Below are positions 9,279 through 17,181 of a stretch of 44,843 nucleotides of DNA, piece by piece (position 1 is the stretch's first letter; each line of letters opens with the position of its first letter). The stretch is from a virus, in IMG/VR virus record IMGVR_UViG_3300021478_000053, positions 1 through 44,843 of that record. One strand, 5' to 3'. Under the pieces are notes generated by a model, which was not told the origin of the DNA, did no database searches, and saw only the letters and a program-made list of their open reading frames with translations. Both the position numbers and the translations under genes were made by a program.

Positions 9279-9314
9279 AGCGCAAGCTTCGCTTATGAAG
9301 CCCAAGCTTCGCTT
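9275..9314 (+). repeat. Two tandem copies of the ATGAAGCG hairpin repeat
   Basis: Units ATGAAGCGCAAGCTTCGCTT (9275-9294) and ATGAAGCCCAAGCTTCGCTT (9295-9314), followed by ATGAGG. Each contains the inverted repeat GAAGC...GCTTC. The first ATGA contains the scaffold stop codon. Same family as the copies at 23565, 25150, 35011 and 38171. Confidence 0.8.
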
Positions 9315-9330
9315 ATGAGGATTTCAAACT

Positions 9331-10296
9331 ATGTCGCTACCCACCAATGCCCTAGCCTCTTACGAGGCGATCGGCAACCGCGAAGATCTCGCGGACGTTA
9401 TCTATCGAATCGATCCCACCGAAACCCCGTTCATGAGCGGCATCGAGAAGGCAAAAGCCTCCGCGGTGAAGCATGAATGGCAAACCCAGGCTCTCGCTAC
9501 CGCACTAACTACTAACGCGGTTGTTGAAGGCGATGATGTGTCGGCAGACGCTACAACCGTAACTGTACGTCTTAGCAACATTGCACAGATAAGTAGAAAA
9601 GTGCCACAAGTGACCGGAACCCAGCAGGCTGTAGATCATGCCGGGAGAGGGAACGAAATGGCCTATCAGGAGATGTTGAAGGGCCTTGAGCTCAAGCGCG
9701 ATATGGAAGGCTCATTGATTGCCTCCACGTCGGGTTCGACTAGCGGCTCCGATACCAACGTCAGGCGTTTAGGCTCGGTGCTTTCCTGGCTCCGCACCAA
9801 CACGAACAGCTCGACTGGCGCCACTACCGGCGTTGACCCGACCGGCTCTGACGGCTCGGGCGTGCGCACCAACGGCACTCAGCGGGCGTTCACCGAAGTG
9901 CAGCTCAAGAGCGTGCTGCAGTCGGCGTGGGTCAGTGGCGGCAAGCCCGACCTGATCATGACCGGCTCGTTCAATAAGCAGGTGTTCTCGACCTTCACTG
10001 GCCGCAGCTCGCCCATCGAGCAGGCTGCCTCAAAGAAGATCGTGGCTGCGGTTGACGCCTACGAAAGCGACTTCGGCGTTCTCAAAGTCGTTCCCAACCG
10101 CTTCCAGCGGCAGCGTGACGTGTTCGCCTTCCAGATGGACCTGTGGGCGGCTGCGTACATCAACGGCCGGCGCATGGTGTCGGTGCCGATCGCCCAGACC
10201 GGCGACTCGGTGCGGCGCATGATCCTGTCAGAGTACACGCTCGAAAGCCGTAACGAAAAGGCAAGCGCCCTCGTTACCGATCTCACCACTTCGTAA
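9331..10296 (+). CDS. Major capsid protein (DUF5309/SU10-like, HK97 fold)
   Basis: 321 aa. Recognised by the N-terminal pattern NREDLADVIYRIDPTETPFMSGIEKAKA and the HEWQTQAL segment, typical of DUF5309/SU10-type coat proteins. The central N-arm/E-loop and the C-terminal MVSVPIAQTGDSVRRMILSEYTLESRNEKA segment also fit. It builds the icosahedral shell. It is preceded by the scaffold gene and followed 14 bp downstream by a possible decoration protein. Confidence 0.9.
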   Translation: MSLPTNALASYEAIGNREDLADVIYRIDPTETPFMSGIEKAKASAVKHEWQTQALATALTTNAVVEGDDVSADATTVTVRLSNIAQISRKVPQVTGTQQAVDHAGRGNEMAYQEMLKGLELKRDMEGSLIASTSGSTSGSDTNVRRLGSVLSWLRTNTNSSTGATTGVDPTGSDGSGVRTNGTQRAFTEVQLKSVLQSAWVSGGKPDLIMTGSFNKQVFSTFTGRSSPIEQAASKKIVAAVDAYESDFGVLKVVPNRFQRQRDVFAFQMDLWAAAYINGRRMVSVPIAQTGDSVRRMILSEYTLESRNEKASALVTDLTTS

Positions 10297-10310
10297 TAAC
10301 GGGGAAAACA

Positions 10311-10853
10311 ATGTCTTTTTATACGAAGTTCGCTGACGTTGAGTCGCTGCTCACCGCCACTTCCACGACGGTACTGAACTCGACCGATAGCATCCTGGTG
10401 TTCTCCGGTACTGACGGCAGAATGCACCAGACCACTGTTGGCAATATCTACGGCGGTGGGGCTCCCACCGTTGCAACCACCAACACCACAGCCACGACCA
10501 TCTCCAACAACGGATTGACCTTGCTCAAGTCCACGGGCGGGTCGTCGGTATCGTGGCTATTGGCCGATCCGACCGCGGCCGGTCAGGTCAAGACGCTGGT
10601 CTTTGCCAGCTCGACGACCTCGACCTTGTATGCGGTGGCCCCGGTTTCGGCAAGCATCCAGTCGAGCGCAAGCTTTTCTGGCGTGCTCATTAACTTTGCC
10701 AGCACCGGTACGGGCTCGATGCTGAATTCGGGTAACGCCGTTACCCTGATTTCGCTTTCAAGCACCGCCTGGCTGGTCATGGGCAGGAACATGAACGCCA
10801 CGCAGGTGTCGTCGTTCACGTTCGCGGTAGGCTTCGGGCCTACCTTCACCTAA
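10311..10853 (+). CDS. Ser/Thr-rich virion protein, possible head decoration (180 aa)
   Basis: 180 aa, beta-rich, with many Thr/Ser/Ala and no charged helices. It lies immediately after the capsid gene with a GGGGAAAACA site before its ATG. Short beta-rich proteins in this position are often capsid decoration or head-fibre proteins. No specific family is recognised, so this is an inference from composition and position. Confidence 0.6.
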   Translation: MSFYTKFADVESLLTATSTTVLNSTDSILVFSGTDGRMHQTTVGNIYGGGAPTVATTNTTATTISNNGLTLLKSTGGSSVSWLLADPTAAGQVKTLVFASSTTSTLYAVAPVSASIQSSASFSGVLINFASTGTGSMLNSGNAVTLISLSSTAWLVMGRNMNATQVSSFTFAVGFGPTFT

Positions 10854-10868
10854 CAGAAGGAACAAATT

Positions 10869-11645
10869 GTGCAGGATGCCGAACCAGGCGATGATATTGG
10901 CAGCAATCTCCCAGATGAGAGGCCCCCACAGAAGCCTATGAGCGAAGCTCCGCTTATCCGCAAGATAGCCGTCTGTGGCTCTGCTGTCTCATCTGCCCAG
11001 CTAGCACCGTTCCATGACCCCGAATGGGAAATCTGGTCGTGCTCGCCGGCAAACAAGCACATGCCTCGTGTTGATGTCTGGTTCGAACTGCACAACCCCG
11101 ATGTAAAGGCCCAGGAAGGCCTAGGCGAGTGGATGGACTGGCTAAAAACTAAGCCAGTCGTCTACATGCAACGGGCCTATGAAGGCTATCCTGGAGCGCG
11201 GCAATACCCGCTTTCGGCGATCGTCCAGAAGTGGGGTCCATTTTGGTGGACCTCACAACTGGCGTTCATGCTGGCGCTCGCCATTGAGCAGAACCCCACT
11301 CATATCGGGTTGTTCGGCGTCGATATGGCGGCCAACTCCGAATACAACCAGCAGCGCCTTGCCTGCCAGTATTTCCTGCAGCACATCGTCAATCGCGACG
11401 ATATGCAGCTCATGGTGCCGCCCGAGTCCGACATCATGGAGCCGGCGCCCATGTATGGCTACTGTGAGTCGTCCCGGCAATGGCGCAAGTACTATGCGCG
11501 CAAGAACGAGCTAAACAATAGAGTCGGCGCTCTAAGAGCAGAAGCGGAGGCCAAATCAAGAGAGGCTGCGCATCTGGTCGGGGCGCTCGACGACATGGAA
11601 TACCAACTCGCCCATTGGGCTAACCGGACCGACTTTTCCGAATAA
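10869..11645 (+). CDS. Rossmann-like protein resembling DUF115/GT42 glycosyltransferases
   Basis: 258 aa. The N-terminus IRKIAVCGSAVSS looks like a nucleotide-binding beta-alpha start. Residues ~128-155 (WTSQLAFMLALAIEQN... IGLFGVDMA) match the pattern TSxxxM..A(I/L)A... I.L.G(V/I)D seen in DUF115 proteins and CstII-type sialyltransferases (GT42). The C-terminus is a coiled coil (LNNRVGALRAEAEAKSREAAHL), unusual for those enzymes. It starts at GTG 10869; an ATG at 10938 is an alternative. Proteins of this type occur in other phage head operons with unknown role, so enzymatic activity is unproven. Confidence 0.5.
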   Translation: MQDAEPGDDIGSNLPDERPPQKPMSEAPLIRKIAVCGSAVSSAQLAPFHDPEWEIWSCSPANKHMPRVDVWFELHNPDVKAQEGLGEWMDWLKTKPVVYMQRAYEGYPGARQYPLSAIVQKWGPFWWTSQLAFMLALAIEQNPTHIGLFGVDMAANSEYNQQRLACQYFLQHIVNRDDMQLMVPPESDIMEPAPMYGYCESSRQWRKYYARKNELNNRVGALRAEAEAKSREAAHLVGALDDMEYQLAHWANRTDFSE

Positions 11646-11739
11646 GCGAAGCTACGCTTTATAGCCCCAAAGCAAAACGCAATCACCGCCCGGGAATAAA
11701 AGGGCAACTTAACCAATAACGCCCAGGGAGGGCGCCGCT

Positions 11740-12111
11740 ATGTCTTATCCTTATATTCCGCAGTTTCGTTTCCGTCATTATGTCAGCGCAACAACGACCA
11801 CTTCCGGCGCCCCGGTCGCTACATCCATCGTGGTCTCCCGCTGTAAATATATCGGCGGCTGGTTCGCTCCTAACAATGCCGGCACGTCTACCAACGTTAC
11901 TGGCTTTGACGTGTTTGCCTTTCTGGGCGGCGCAACCTCAGCCACGGTCATCAGCTCTGGTACTAGCGTGACCACCACCACCGGGACACTTGCCTCGCCG
12001 GTCAATATCACGGCAACCTCGGTTGTCTATATGAACTCTGGTGACATCATTGTCACGGCAGGATCGACCTGTCAGGCCGGCTTCGTCACCCACATCGTTC
12101 AGGAGTTCTAA
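11740..12111 (+). CDS. Beta-rich virion protein (123 aa)
   Basis: 123 aa, Thr/Ser/Val-rich with alternating hydrophobic strands and no helices, as in small decoration or tail-accessory proteins. It begins after a 94-bp gap that contains a palindrome around 11643-11663, and has a good GGGAGG site upstream. The next gene follows after 2 bp. Function unknown. Confidence 0.6.
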   Translation: MSYPYIPQFRFRHYVSATTTTSGAPVATSIVVSRCKYIGGWFAPNNAGTSTNVTGFDVFAFLGGATSATVISSGTSVTTTTGTLASPVNITATSVVYMNSGDIIVTAGSTCQAGFVTHIVQEF

Positions 12112-12113
12112 TC

Positions 12114-12449
12114 ATGGGCGCTGGATTTGACAAACAGCCCGCTAGTCGCTTCAACAAATACCAGACCCTTTCCTACAGCGGCGGCGCCAGCGGGGGCGCC
12201 ACCGTCATTTCAACGTTCTTTGCTAATAGTACCCAGCACATCCGAGTGATTTCATCTCTCGCTGGGTACGTCAGCATAGACCAATCTACCTCGTCCACCA
12301 TCGTAACCTCGGCCAACATGCCGTCCGGGGCGCTACTGCCCGCCAGCACGGTCGGCGGGGAGTATTTCATCGTCACGCCAGGCCAGTTCCTATCGTACTG
12401 CAGCACCAGCACTTCCAGCGGGAACCTATCAGTGACGGAGATGGCGTGA
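12114..12449 (+). CDS. Beta-rich virion protein (111 aa)
   Basis: 111 aa, rich in Ser/Thr/Gly. The segment HIRVISSLAGYVSIDQSTSSTIVTSANMPSG... resembles small beta-sandwich phage proteins (head decoration or neck). It overlaps the following GTG start by 4 bp. Similar in character to the preceding gene but without clear sequence identity. Function unknown. Confidence 0.6.
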   Translation: MGAGFDKQPASRFNKYQTLSYSGGASGGATVISTFFANSTQHIRVISSLAGYVSIDQSTSSTIVTSANMPSGALLPASTVGGEYFIVTPGQFLSYCSTSTSSGNLSVTEMA

Positions 12450-12769
12450 GCGACGTCGAAACGCATCTGGCCCTTGAGGGCGACGACCTGATCGTTAATC
12501 GCGTTCAGGATGTCGAGCCCATCATCGATTGGGCGAAGATGCTGGCCGAGCAGCCACAGCACGGCAAAGACTTCCATCATAAGTGGAGCCTGCCGGCGGT
12601 CATGGTCGAGAAGTTTTACAACGAATATTGCGGCGCCGAACACAAGCCCATGAACCAGGAGTTCTGGGAGTGGGTGCATAAGAAGATGAAAGACCCGCAA
12701 TATAAGAAGTTCTGGACCTATGACACGGCAAATCCCTTTCATGTAGGGTACGGCGATGGCGCTCAATAA
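12446..12769 (+). CDS. Conserved podovirus small protein (107 aa, GTG start)
   Basis: 107 aa, helical with many aromatic and His residues. The segment HGKDFHHKWSLPAVMVEKFYNEY is a pattern I associate with small proteins encoded before the adaptor in podovirus neck regions. GTG start in a GTGA overlap with the previous stop; its own 3' end overlaps the adaptor gene by 14 bp. Exact role unknown. Confidence 0.6.
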   Translation: MSDVETHLALEGDDLIVNRVQDVEPIIDWAKMLAEQPQHGKDFHHKWSLPAVMVEKFYNEYCGAEHKPMNQEFWEWVHKKMKDPQYKKFWTYDTANPFHVGYGDGAQ

Positions 12770-13619
12770 TTACGCCAACTTTCAAACCGCCATAGCTGAC
12801 CAGCTTGCCCGCACCGACCTGACCACGCAGATTGTTGATTGCATTACGCTATTTGAGGCGGAGGCGTCTTATGAACTCTTCCGCATGCGCCCCGAAGACA
12901 AAGTTACCATTCTGGTGCCTACTGCTCCGTCTGCTATTAACGTCACTGGTGCTGCTAATAATGGCGCGGGTCTTATTCGCATTACACTTACCGGTACTTC
13001 TACCCTAGCCACCAATAATGAAGTATCGGTTGCCGGGGTGCAGGGCACCGTAGAAGCCAACGGGTCTTGGATCATTACCGTTATCGACGGGTTCAACGTC
13101 GATCTGCAAAGCTCGGCCTTCGTGAACACCTACACTACCGGCGGCACGCTGCAACTGCCACAGGGCACTTGCCAGCTGCCAAGCGACTATATGGGTTGGC
13201 GCCGCGTTACTTGGACGGGCTCCCCGAATAGCGATCTTGAGTATGTCCACCCGGCGACCCTGAGCGTGGAATTCCCTACGTTTCTGCCCGTGGTCGAGAT
13301 TTCCATGCCGCGGGTGTTCACCATTGAGGGCACCACCCTACTGGTGTCCCCGGTAGACACGACCCCGCTTGAGTTTGAGTACTTCGCCAAAACGGCCGCA
13401 CTTTCCGGCAGCCTGAATTGGCTGTTCACCAATCGAGTGGATGCTTACTGGAACGGCACCCTTGAGCAAATCTATAAATATATCAAGGATTATGAGCAGG
13501 CCGCCGTTTACAAGGGATACAAGGAAGAAATCTTTGCCGAGATCAAGAAGCAGCGGTTCCGGGAAGACGGCACGCTGACAATTAGGGTGTTCGGCTCCAG
13601 CTATGGGGCGACGCCGTGA
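12756..13619 (+). CDS. Head-tail adaptor protein (podovirus neck)
   Basis: 287 aa. The N-terminal NYANFQTAIADQLARTDLT...IVDCITLFEAEASYELFRMRPE and the C-terminal FTNRVDAYWNGTLEQIYKYIKDYEQAAVYKGYKEEIFAEIKK are typical of phage adaptor proteins (gp4-like/DUF6682 type) that ring the portal and receive the tail nozzle. Residues ~45-130 form a beta-rich insertion (GTSTLATNNEVSVAGVQGTVE...). It is followed, as expected, by the nozzle gene. Confidence 0.8.
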   Translation: MALNNYANFQTAIADQLARTDLTTQIVDCITLFEAEASYELFRMRPEDKVTILVPTAPSAINVTGAANNGAGLIRITLTGTSTLATNNEVSVAGVQGTVEANGSWIITVIDGFNVDLQSSAFVNTYTTGGTLQLPQGTCQLPSDYMGWRRVTWTGSPNSDLEYVHPATLSVEFPTFLPVVEISMPRVFTIEGTTLLVSPVDTTPLEFEYFAKTAALSGSLNWLFTNRVDAYWNGTLEQIYKYIKDYEQAAVYKGYKEEIFAEIKKQRFREDGTLTIRVFGSSYGATP

Positions 13620-13717
13620 TGCTTTCTCTATTGATTTTTTGCAGCGTGCTTCTTGGTTTCGTCCTTGGGATCGCATTAGTATATCAAGCATCCAAATATG
13701 TTGGGCCGATGTTCTAA
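13619..13717 (+). CDS. Single-pass membrane micropeptide (32 aa)
   Basis: Starts at a TGATG overlap with the adaptor stop and ends in a TAATG overlap with the nozzle gene, so it is phased with both neighbours. The 32-aa product is one hydrophobic helix (MLSLLIFCSVLLGFVLGIAL) followed by a short polar tail. Function unknown; an inner-membrane or ejection-related role would be speculation. Confidence 0.5.
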   Translation: MLSLLIFCSVLLGFVLGIALVYQASKYVGPMF

Positions 13718-15501
13718 TGGCCCTCATTCCCTTCGGCGAGTATCGCCCGGATGTAGCGGATTACGAAGGACAGCATACCCATACGGCCACCAATGTCGTG
13801 CCGCAGGGTGATGGCTATGGGCCGTTTCTTTCGTTCGTGGCGTTCAGCTCAGCGCTGGCGGCCCCCTGCCGCGGGATTTTCTACGCTATCAACAATGACG
13901 GCAGCACTTCGGTCTTCGCCGCCACCGTCACCAAAATCTATGAACTGAACAACACCAATCAAACCTGGACCGATGTTTCGGCCGGCGGCGGCACCTATAG
14001 CGGACCTTCGATCGACAAGAATTGGAGCTTTGCGCAGTTTAATAACTTCGTATTCGCCACTAACAAGAACGACGCGCCCCAGGTCTTCGATCTTACCTCG
14101 TCCAGTGCGTTTGCGGCCCTAGGGGGTTCACCACCACAGGCCGACTTTATTGCCGTCATCAATCGCTTCGTGGTGCTGTCCGGGATTGCTTCTCCGAACG
14201 TATACCGCGTGCAATGGTCCGGCCTCAACGCCACCACGACCTGGACATCGGGAGTAAGCCAATCAGACTTTCAGGATCTGGCTGACGGCGGTATCGTTCG
14301 CGGCGTTACCGGTGGTGAAATTGGTTATATCTTTCAGGACCGCTCCATCAGGCGTATGACCTTCCAGCCCGGATCGGACATCATCTTTGGCATTGACCGT
14401 ATTTCTGCCAATGACGGGTTGCTGGCGCCCTATTCGCTGGTCAACGCCAGTGATCGCATTTTCTTCTACTCGCCGCAGGGCTTCAAGATGTTCGACGGCC
14501 TTTCCTTGACGCCGATCGGCAAGGAACGCGTAGATCGGACATTTGCCAATGATATTGATAGCAGCAATCTGCAATTACTTATCGGCGCGGTAGACCCGGC
14601 AAAGCAACGGGTCTATTGGGCCTATAAATCGGTTAACGGCACGACCGGCCAATTCGACAAAATCCTGGTTTATGACTGGATCTTGGACCGCTGGGGCACC
14701 CTAAAAATCGCCGGTGAATATATTGCCGCCCTCGTGCCAGCGGGATCGAGCTCCGGCGGCCTTACGCTCGAACAAGTGGACGCCGCCTATGATACGGCGG
14801 CTCCGGTGGCGCTCACGTCATTGGCCACCTCTACGTCCGCGTCCTCGCCCACGACCTTTACGCTTGCGGCCCATGGCCTGACGGCAGGGCGAGGCATCCT
14901 GCTGGTGGCTACCAGCGGGTCGTTCCCAGCCCCGCTGGCTGCCGCCACGCCCTATTATATCAAGGCCACGGGGCTCACGAGCAACACATTTCAGATCTCG
15001 GCCGGTGGTGGCGTTGGAGCTCTTGAGGGCGCTGCGGTCATTACCACATCGAGTGCCACTAGCACCGCAACATTGTCCTATTCATATATTCTGTCCAACC
15101 TCGACACGCTATCAATCAATACGCTCGACAGCGTTACCATTGCCGCCGAAGCCAGCCTCGGGGCCGTGGGCACAACCAACAAAATGGGGTTCTTTACCGG
15201 CCCTACATTGGAAGCCACGATTGAAAGCGCAGAGCATGGCTCACAGAGCCTACGGCGCATCTTTCTCCGCGGCTACCGCCCCATTACCGACGCCGCGGGC
15301 GTTCTTGGTAAGACCTCCGTACGAGAGAATCAGCAGGCATCGGTAAGTTTCACGACCGAACAGGTTGTCACTGCGCAGGGCTGGATCCCGCAGCGCATTT
15401 CTACTCGCTATGCTAGGGCGCATATTAGGATCACTGCCGGTACTACCTGGACCTTCGCCGCCGGGATCGAGCCGGATAGCGCTCTTGAGGGGCAGCGGTG
15501 A
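13717..15501 (+). CDS. Tail nozzle / tail tubular protein B-like
   Basis: 594 aa from the ATG at 13717, which is preferred because translation then begins MALIPFGEYRPDVADYEG, the usual opening of these proteins. A longer in-frame start at 13603 would run through the adaptor 3' end. Large beta-propeller-like repeats occur (FNNFVFATNKNDAPQVF; VIYxx strands; GIDRISANDGLLAPYSLV; FFYSPQGFKMFDG). It forms the distal tail tube of podoviruses. Residues ~365-460 are a Thr/Ser/Ala-rich insertion (TSASSPTTFTLAAHGLTAG), perhaps a surface-exposed domain. Confidence 0.8.
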   Translation: MALIPFGEYRPDVADYEGQHTHTATNVVPQGDGYGPFLSFVAFSSALAAPCRGIFYAINNDGSTSVFAATVTKIYELNNTNQTWTDVSAGGGTYSGPSIDKNWSFAQFNNFVFATNKNDAPQVFDLTSSSAFAALGGSPPQADFIAVINRFVVLSGIASPNVYRVQWSGLNATTTWTSGVSQSDFQDLADGGIVRGVTGGEIGYIFQDRSIRRMTFQPGSDIIFGIDRISANDGLLAPYSLVNASDRIFFYSPQGFKMFDGLSLTPIGKERVDRTFANDIDSSNLQLLIGAVDPAKQRVYWAYKSVNGTTGQFDKILVYDWILDRWGTLKIAGEYIAALVPAGSSSGGLTLEQVDAAYDTAAPVALTSLATSTSASSPTTFTLAAHGLTAGRGILLVATSGSFPAPLAAATPYYIKATGLTSNTFQISAGGGVGALEGAAVITTSSATSTATLSYSYILSNLDTLSINTLDSVTIAAEASLGAVGTTNKMGFFTGPTLEATIESAEHGSQSLRRIFLRGYRPITDAAGVLGKTSVRENQQASVSFTTEQVVTAQGWIPQRISTRYARAHIRITAGTTWTFAAGIEPDSALEGQR

Positions 15502-15896
15502 CCGGCCTTATTAATTCGCGGAAGATCTATCTAAACCCGCACGAGAAAGACCCGATCCAGCAGAACGCCGTCATTCGCCAGCTGGCGCAAGTTGCGGCCA
15601 ACCCGCAGCACAGCCCAGCGACGATAACGACGACGTACACGATGCTCGCCACCGACGACGCCCTGATCTTTAATGGCGGGGCGACCATCAGCGTTACTCT
15701 ATTGAGCGCCGCCAACTATCCAGGCCGCTCTGTTCTGCTCAAGACCGTTGCTGCGCAAGCGGTGATTAGCGCAGCAGTCAACATTATCGCTTTGGCCAGC
15801 ACTACTGCCAGCTCGGCCATTCTATCCGCCAGTGCCGGCAAGTGGGCCAACCTGCGCAGTGACGCGGTCAATTGGGTCATTATGGCCGCCAATTAA
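15498..15896 (+). CDS. Small beta-rich tail-region protein (132 aa, GTG start)
   Basis: 132 aa with a GTGA overlap start. After a polar N-terminus it has a repetitive beta-type C-terminus (DDALIFNGGATISVTLLSAANYPGRSVLLK...). This pattern, with a conserved GxTISVTLP-like strand and Lys near RSVLLK, is seen in small phage fibre or tail-tip accessory proteins. It ends directly before the next ATG. Function not known. Confidence 0.6.
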   Translation: MTGLINSRKIYLNPHEKDPIQQNAVIRQLAQVAANPQHSPATITTTYTMLATDDALIFNGGATISVTLLSAANYPGRSVLLKTVAAQAVISAAVNIIALASTTASSAILSASAGKWANLRSDAVNWVIMAAN

Positions 15897-16280
15897 ATGC
15901 AGGCAATTTGTGTAGACCCGAATAGGGTCGCCGAGATTTGGCCGCATGTCGCACCGCTCGTTAAGAAGGCCATAGACCGTGGGTTCTCCGATTTCTCTGC
16001 CATCGAGGCCAATGTTTTTGACGGCCTACATCTGGTTTGGCTGGCCTGTGACGGCGAGAAGATCGTGGGGGTTGCCGTCACTAGCCTGGTCGGCGACGCC
16101 TGCGAAATCATCGCCGCAGCGGGAGCGGACGTGCGCTCCTGGATTCACTTCATAGGACCGATCGAGGACTATGCCCTGGCCGAGGGGCGCAAACGAATGA
16201 GAATAATCGGCCGACAGGGATGGAAGCGGCTGTTGCCGGATTACAAGCAACAGGCCGTCGTCTTGGAAAGAAAGCTATAG
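15897..16280 (+). CDS. GNAT-fold-like virion protein (127 aa)
   Basis: 127 aa. Predicted order helix-helix-strand-strand with GLHLVWLACDGEKIVGVAVTSLV, then CEIIAAAGAD and a C-terminal GRQGWKRLLPDYKQ, resembling the GNAT-like small proteins (T7 gp13-like) that precede ejection-protein genes in podoviruses. The acetyl-CoA-binding Q/RxxGxG/A loop is not evident, so it is more likely structural than catalytic. The stop overlaps the next GTG. Confidence 0.6.
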   Translation: MQAICVDPNRVAEIWPHVAPLVKKAIDRGFSDFSAIEANVFDGLHLVWLACDGEKIVGVAVTSLVGDACEIIAAAGADVRSWIHFIGPIEDYALAEGRKRMRIIGRQGWKRLLPDYKQQAVVLERKL

Positions 16281-17179
16281 TGGCTACTGGATCACAAAAT
16301 ACTTCACAGCAGCAGCAATCGCAGTCGCAGTCTGCGCCGTGGCAACCCACGCAGCAAAGTTTGCAGAGCATTATTGCTAGCCTTCAGGGCTATAATACCA
16401 CGCCATCAAAACTGCAGACCGGGGCCGTCAACAGTCTGGTTAAAGGCGCTGGCGGGCTGCCAAATTTCGGCGGCACTGCTACCAACGCCGTCAATACATT
16501 GACTGGCGCTATTCCCGGCATGCTGCAGAATAACCAGAACACCGTTAATAATGCCCTGGCGCCGCAGTTATCGGCCAACTTCACCAACCCGTTCACCAAT
16601 CCGGCCACCCAGCAAATGCTGGACACGATCAATCAGCAGATTACTAATCAGGTGAATGGGGAATTCGCCGGCGCGGGGCGCGATCTCTCTGGGGCAAACA
16701 CCAAGACCTTAGGCATGGGGCTTGGGATGGGCGAGGCCACCCCGCTATTCAACGAATACAATAGCCTGCTTAGCGCACAGAACAACGCGGCCAGCACAAT
16801 TGGCAATCTCGGCTTAGGCACCGCGGGCGCTGAGGGCAATAGCATTAATGCGGGGCTGGGCGCTGCGGGTGCGCAACCCGGCCTGGCGCTTGGGCCAGCA
16901 TTGGCGCAACTGCAGGCCGCCATGACCAAGAAGAACCTGCCGCTATCGAACCTCTCTGGCGTCGAAAACATGCTGCTGCCAATCGCCGGCCTGGGCGGAC
17001 AGACGAGCGGTACTGCATCGGGACAAAGCAACACACAGACCAATCTTTCTCCATTCGCAATGGGCCTGGGGGCAGCCGGCCTATTTGGCGGCAGTAATTC
17101 TGCGGCCAGCAACATAGGCGGCGGCATCCAGGGCATTCTCGGCAAGCTATTTGGCCCCAGCATGAGTTGGGGAGGCTAA
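16280..17179 (+). CDS. Internal virion/ejection-type protein (299 aa, GTG start)
   Basis: 299 aa from the GTG at 16280, which overlaps the previous TAG by one base; a longer ATG start at 16220 would overlap that gene by 60 bp. Very rich in Asn, Gln, Gly, Ala and Leu, starting ATGSQNTSQQQQSQSQSAPW, with low complexity and helical segments throughout. This composition and position fit podovirus ejection proteins released into the host with the DNA. No catalytic motif is seen. Confidence 0.65.
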   Translation: MATGSQNTSQQQQSQSQSAPWQPTQQSLQSIIASLQGYNTTPSKLQTGAVNSLVKGAGGLPNFGGTATNAVNTLTGAIPGMLQNNQNTVNNALAPQLSANFTNPFTNPATQQMLDTINQQITNQVNGEFAGAGRDLSGANTKTLGMGLGMGEATPLFNEYNSLLSAQNNAASTIGNLGLGTAGAEGNSINAGLGAAGAQPGLALGPALAQLQAAMTKKNLPLSNLSGVENMLLPIAGLGGQTSGTASGQSNTQTNLSPFAMGLGAAGLFGGSNSAASNIGGGIQGILGKLFGPSMSWGG

Positions 17180-17181
17180 TT

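Noticed and set aside
15897-16280. Assigning the GNAT-like protein as the missing PseH acetyltransferase
   Set aside because: It lies among ejection genes, lacks an evident acetyl-CoA loop and fits the gp13-like structural group better.
16645-17165. Long minus-strand frames inside the structural genes (for example 16648-17163 and 18770-19309)
   Set aside because: Pro/Ala-rich shadows of GC-rich coding sequence with no start site or motif; they are antisense to convincing genes.
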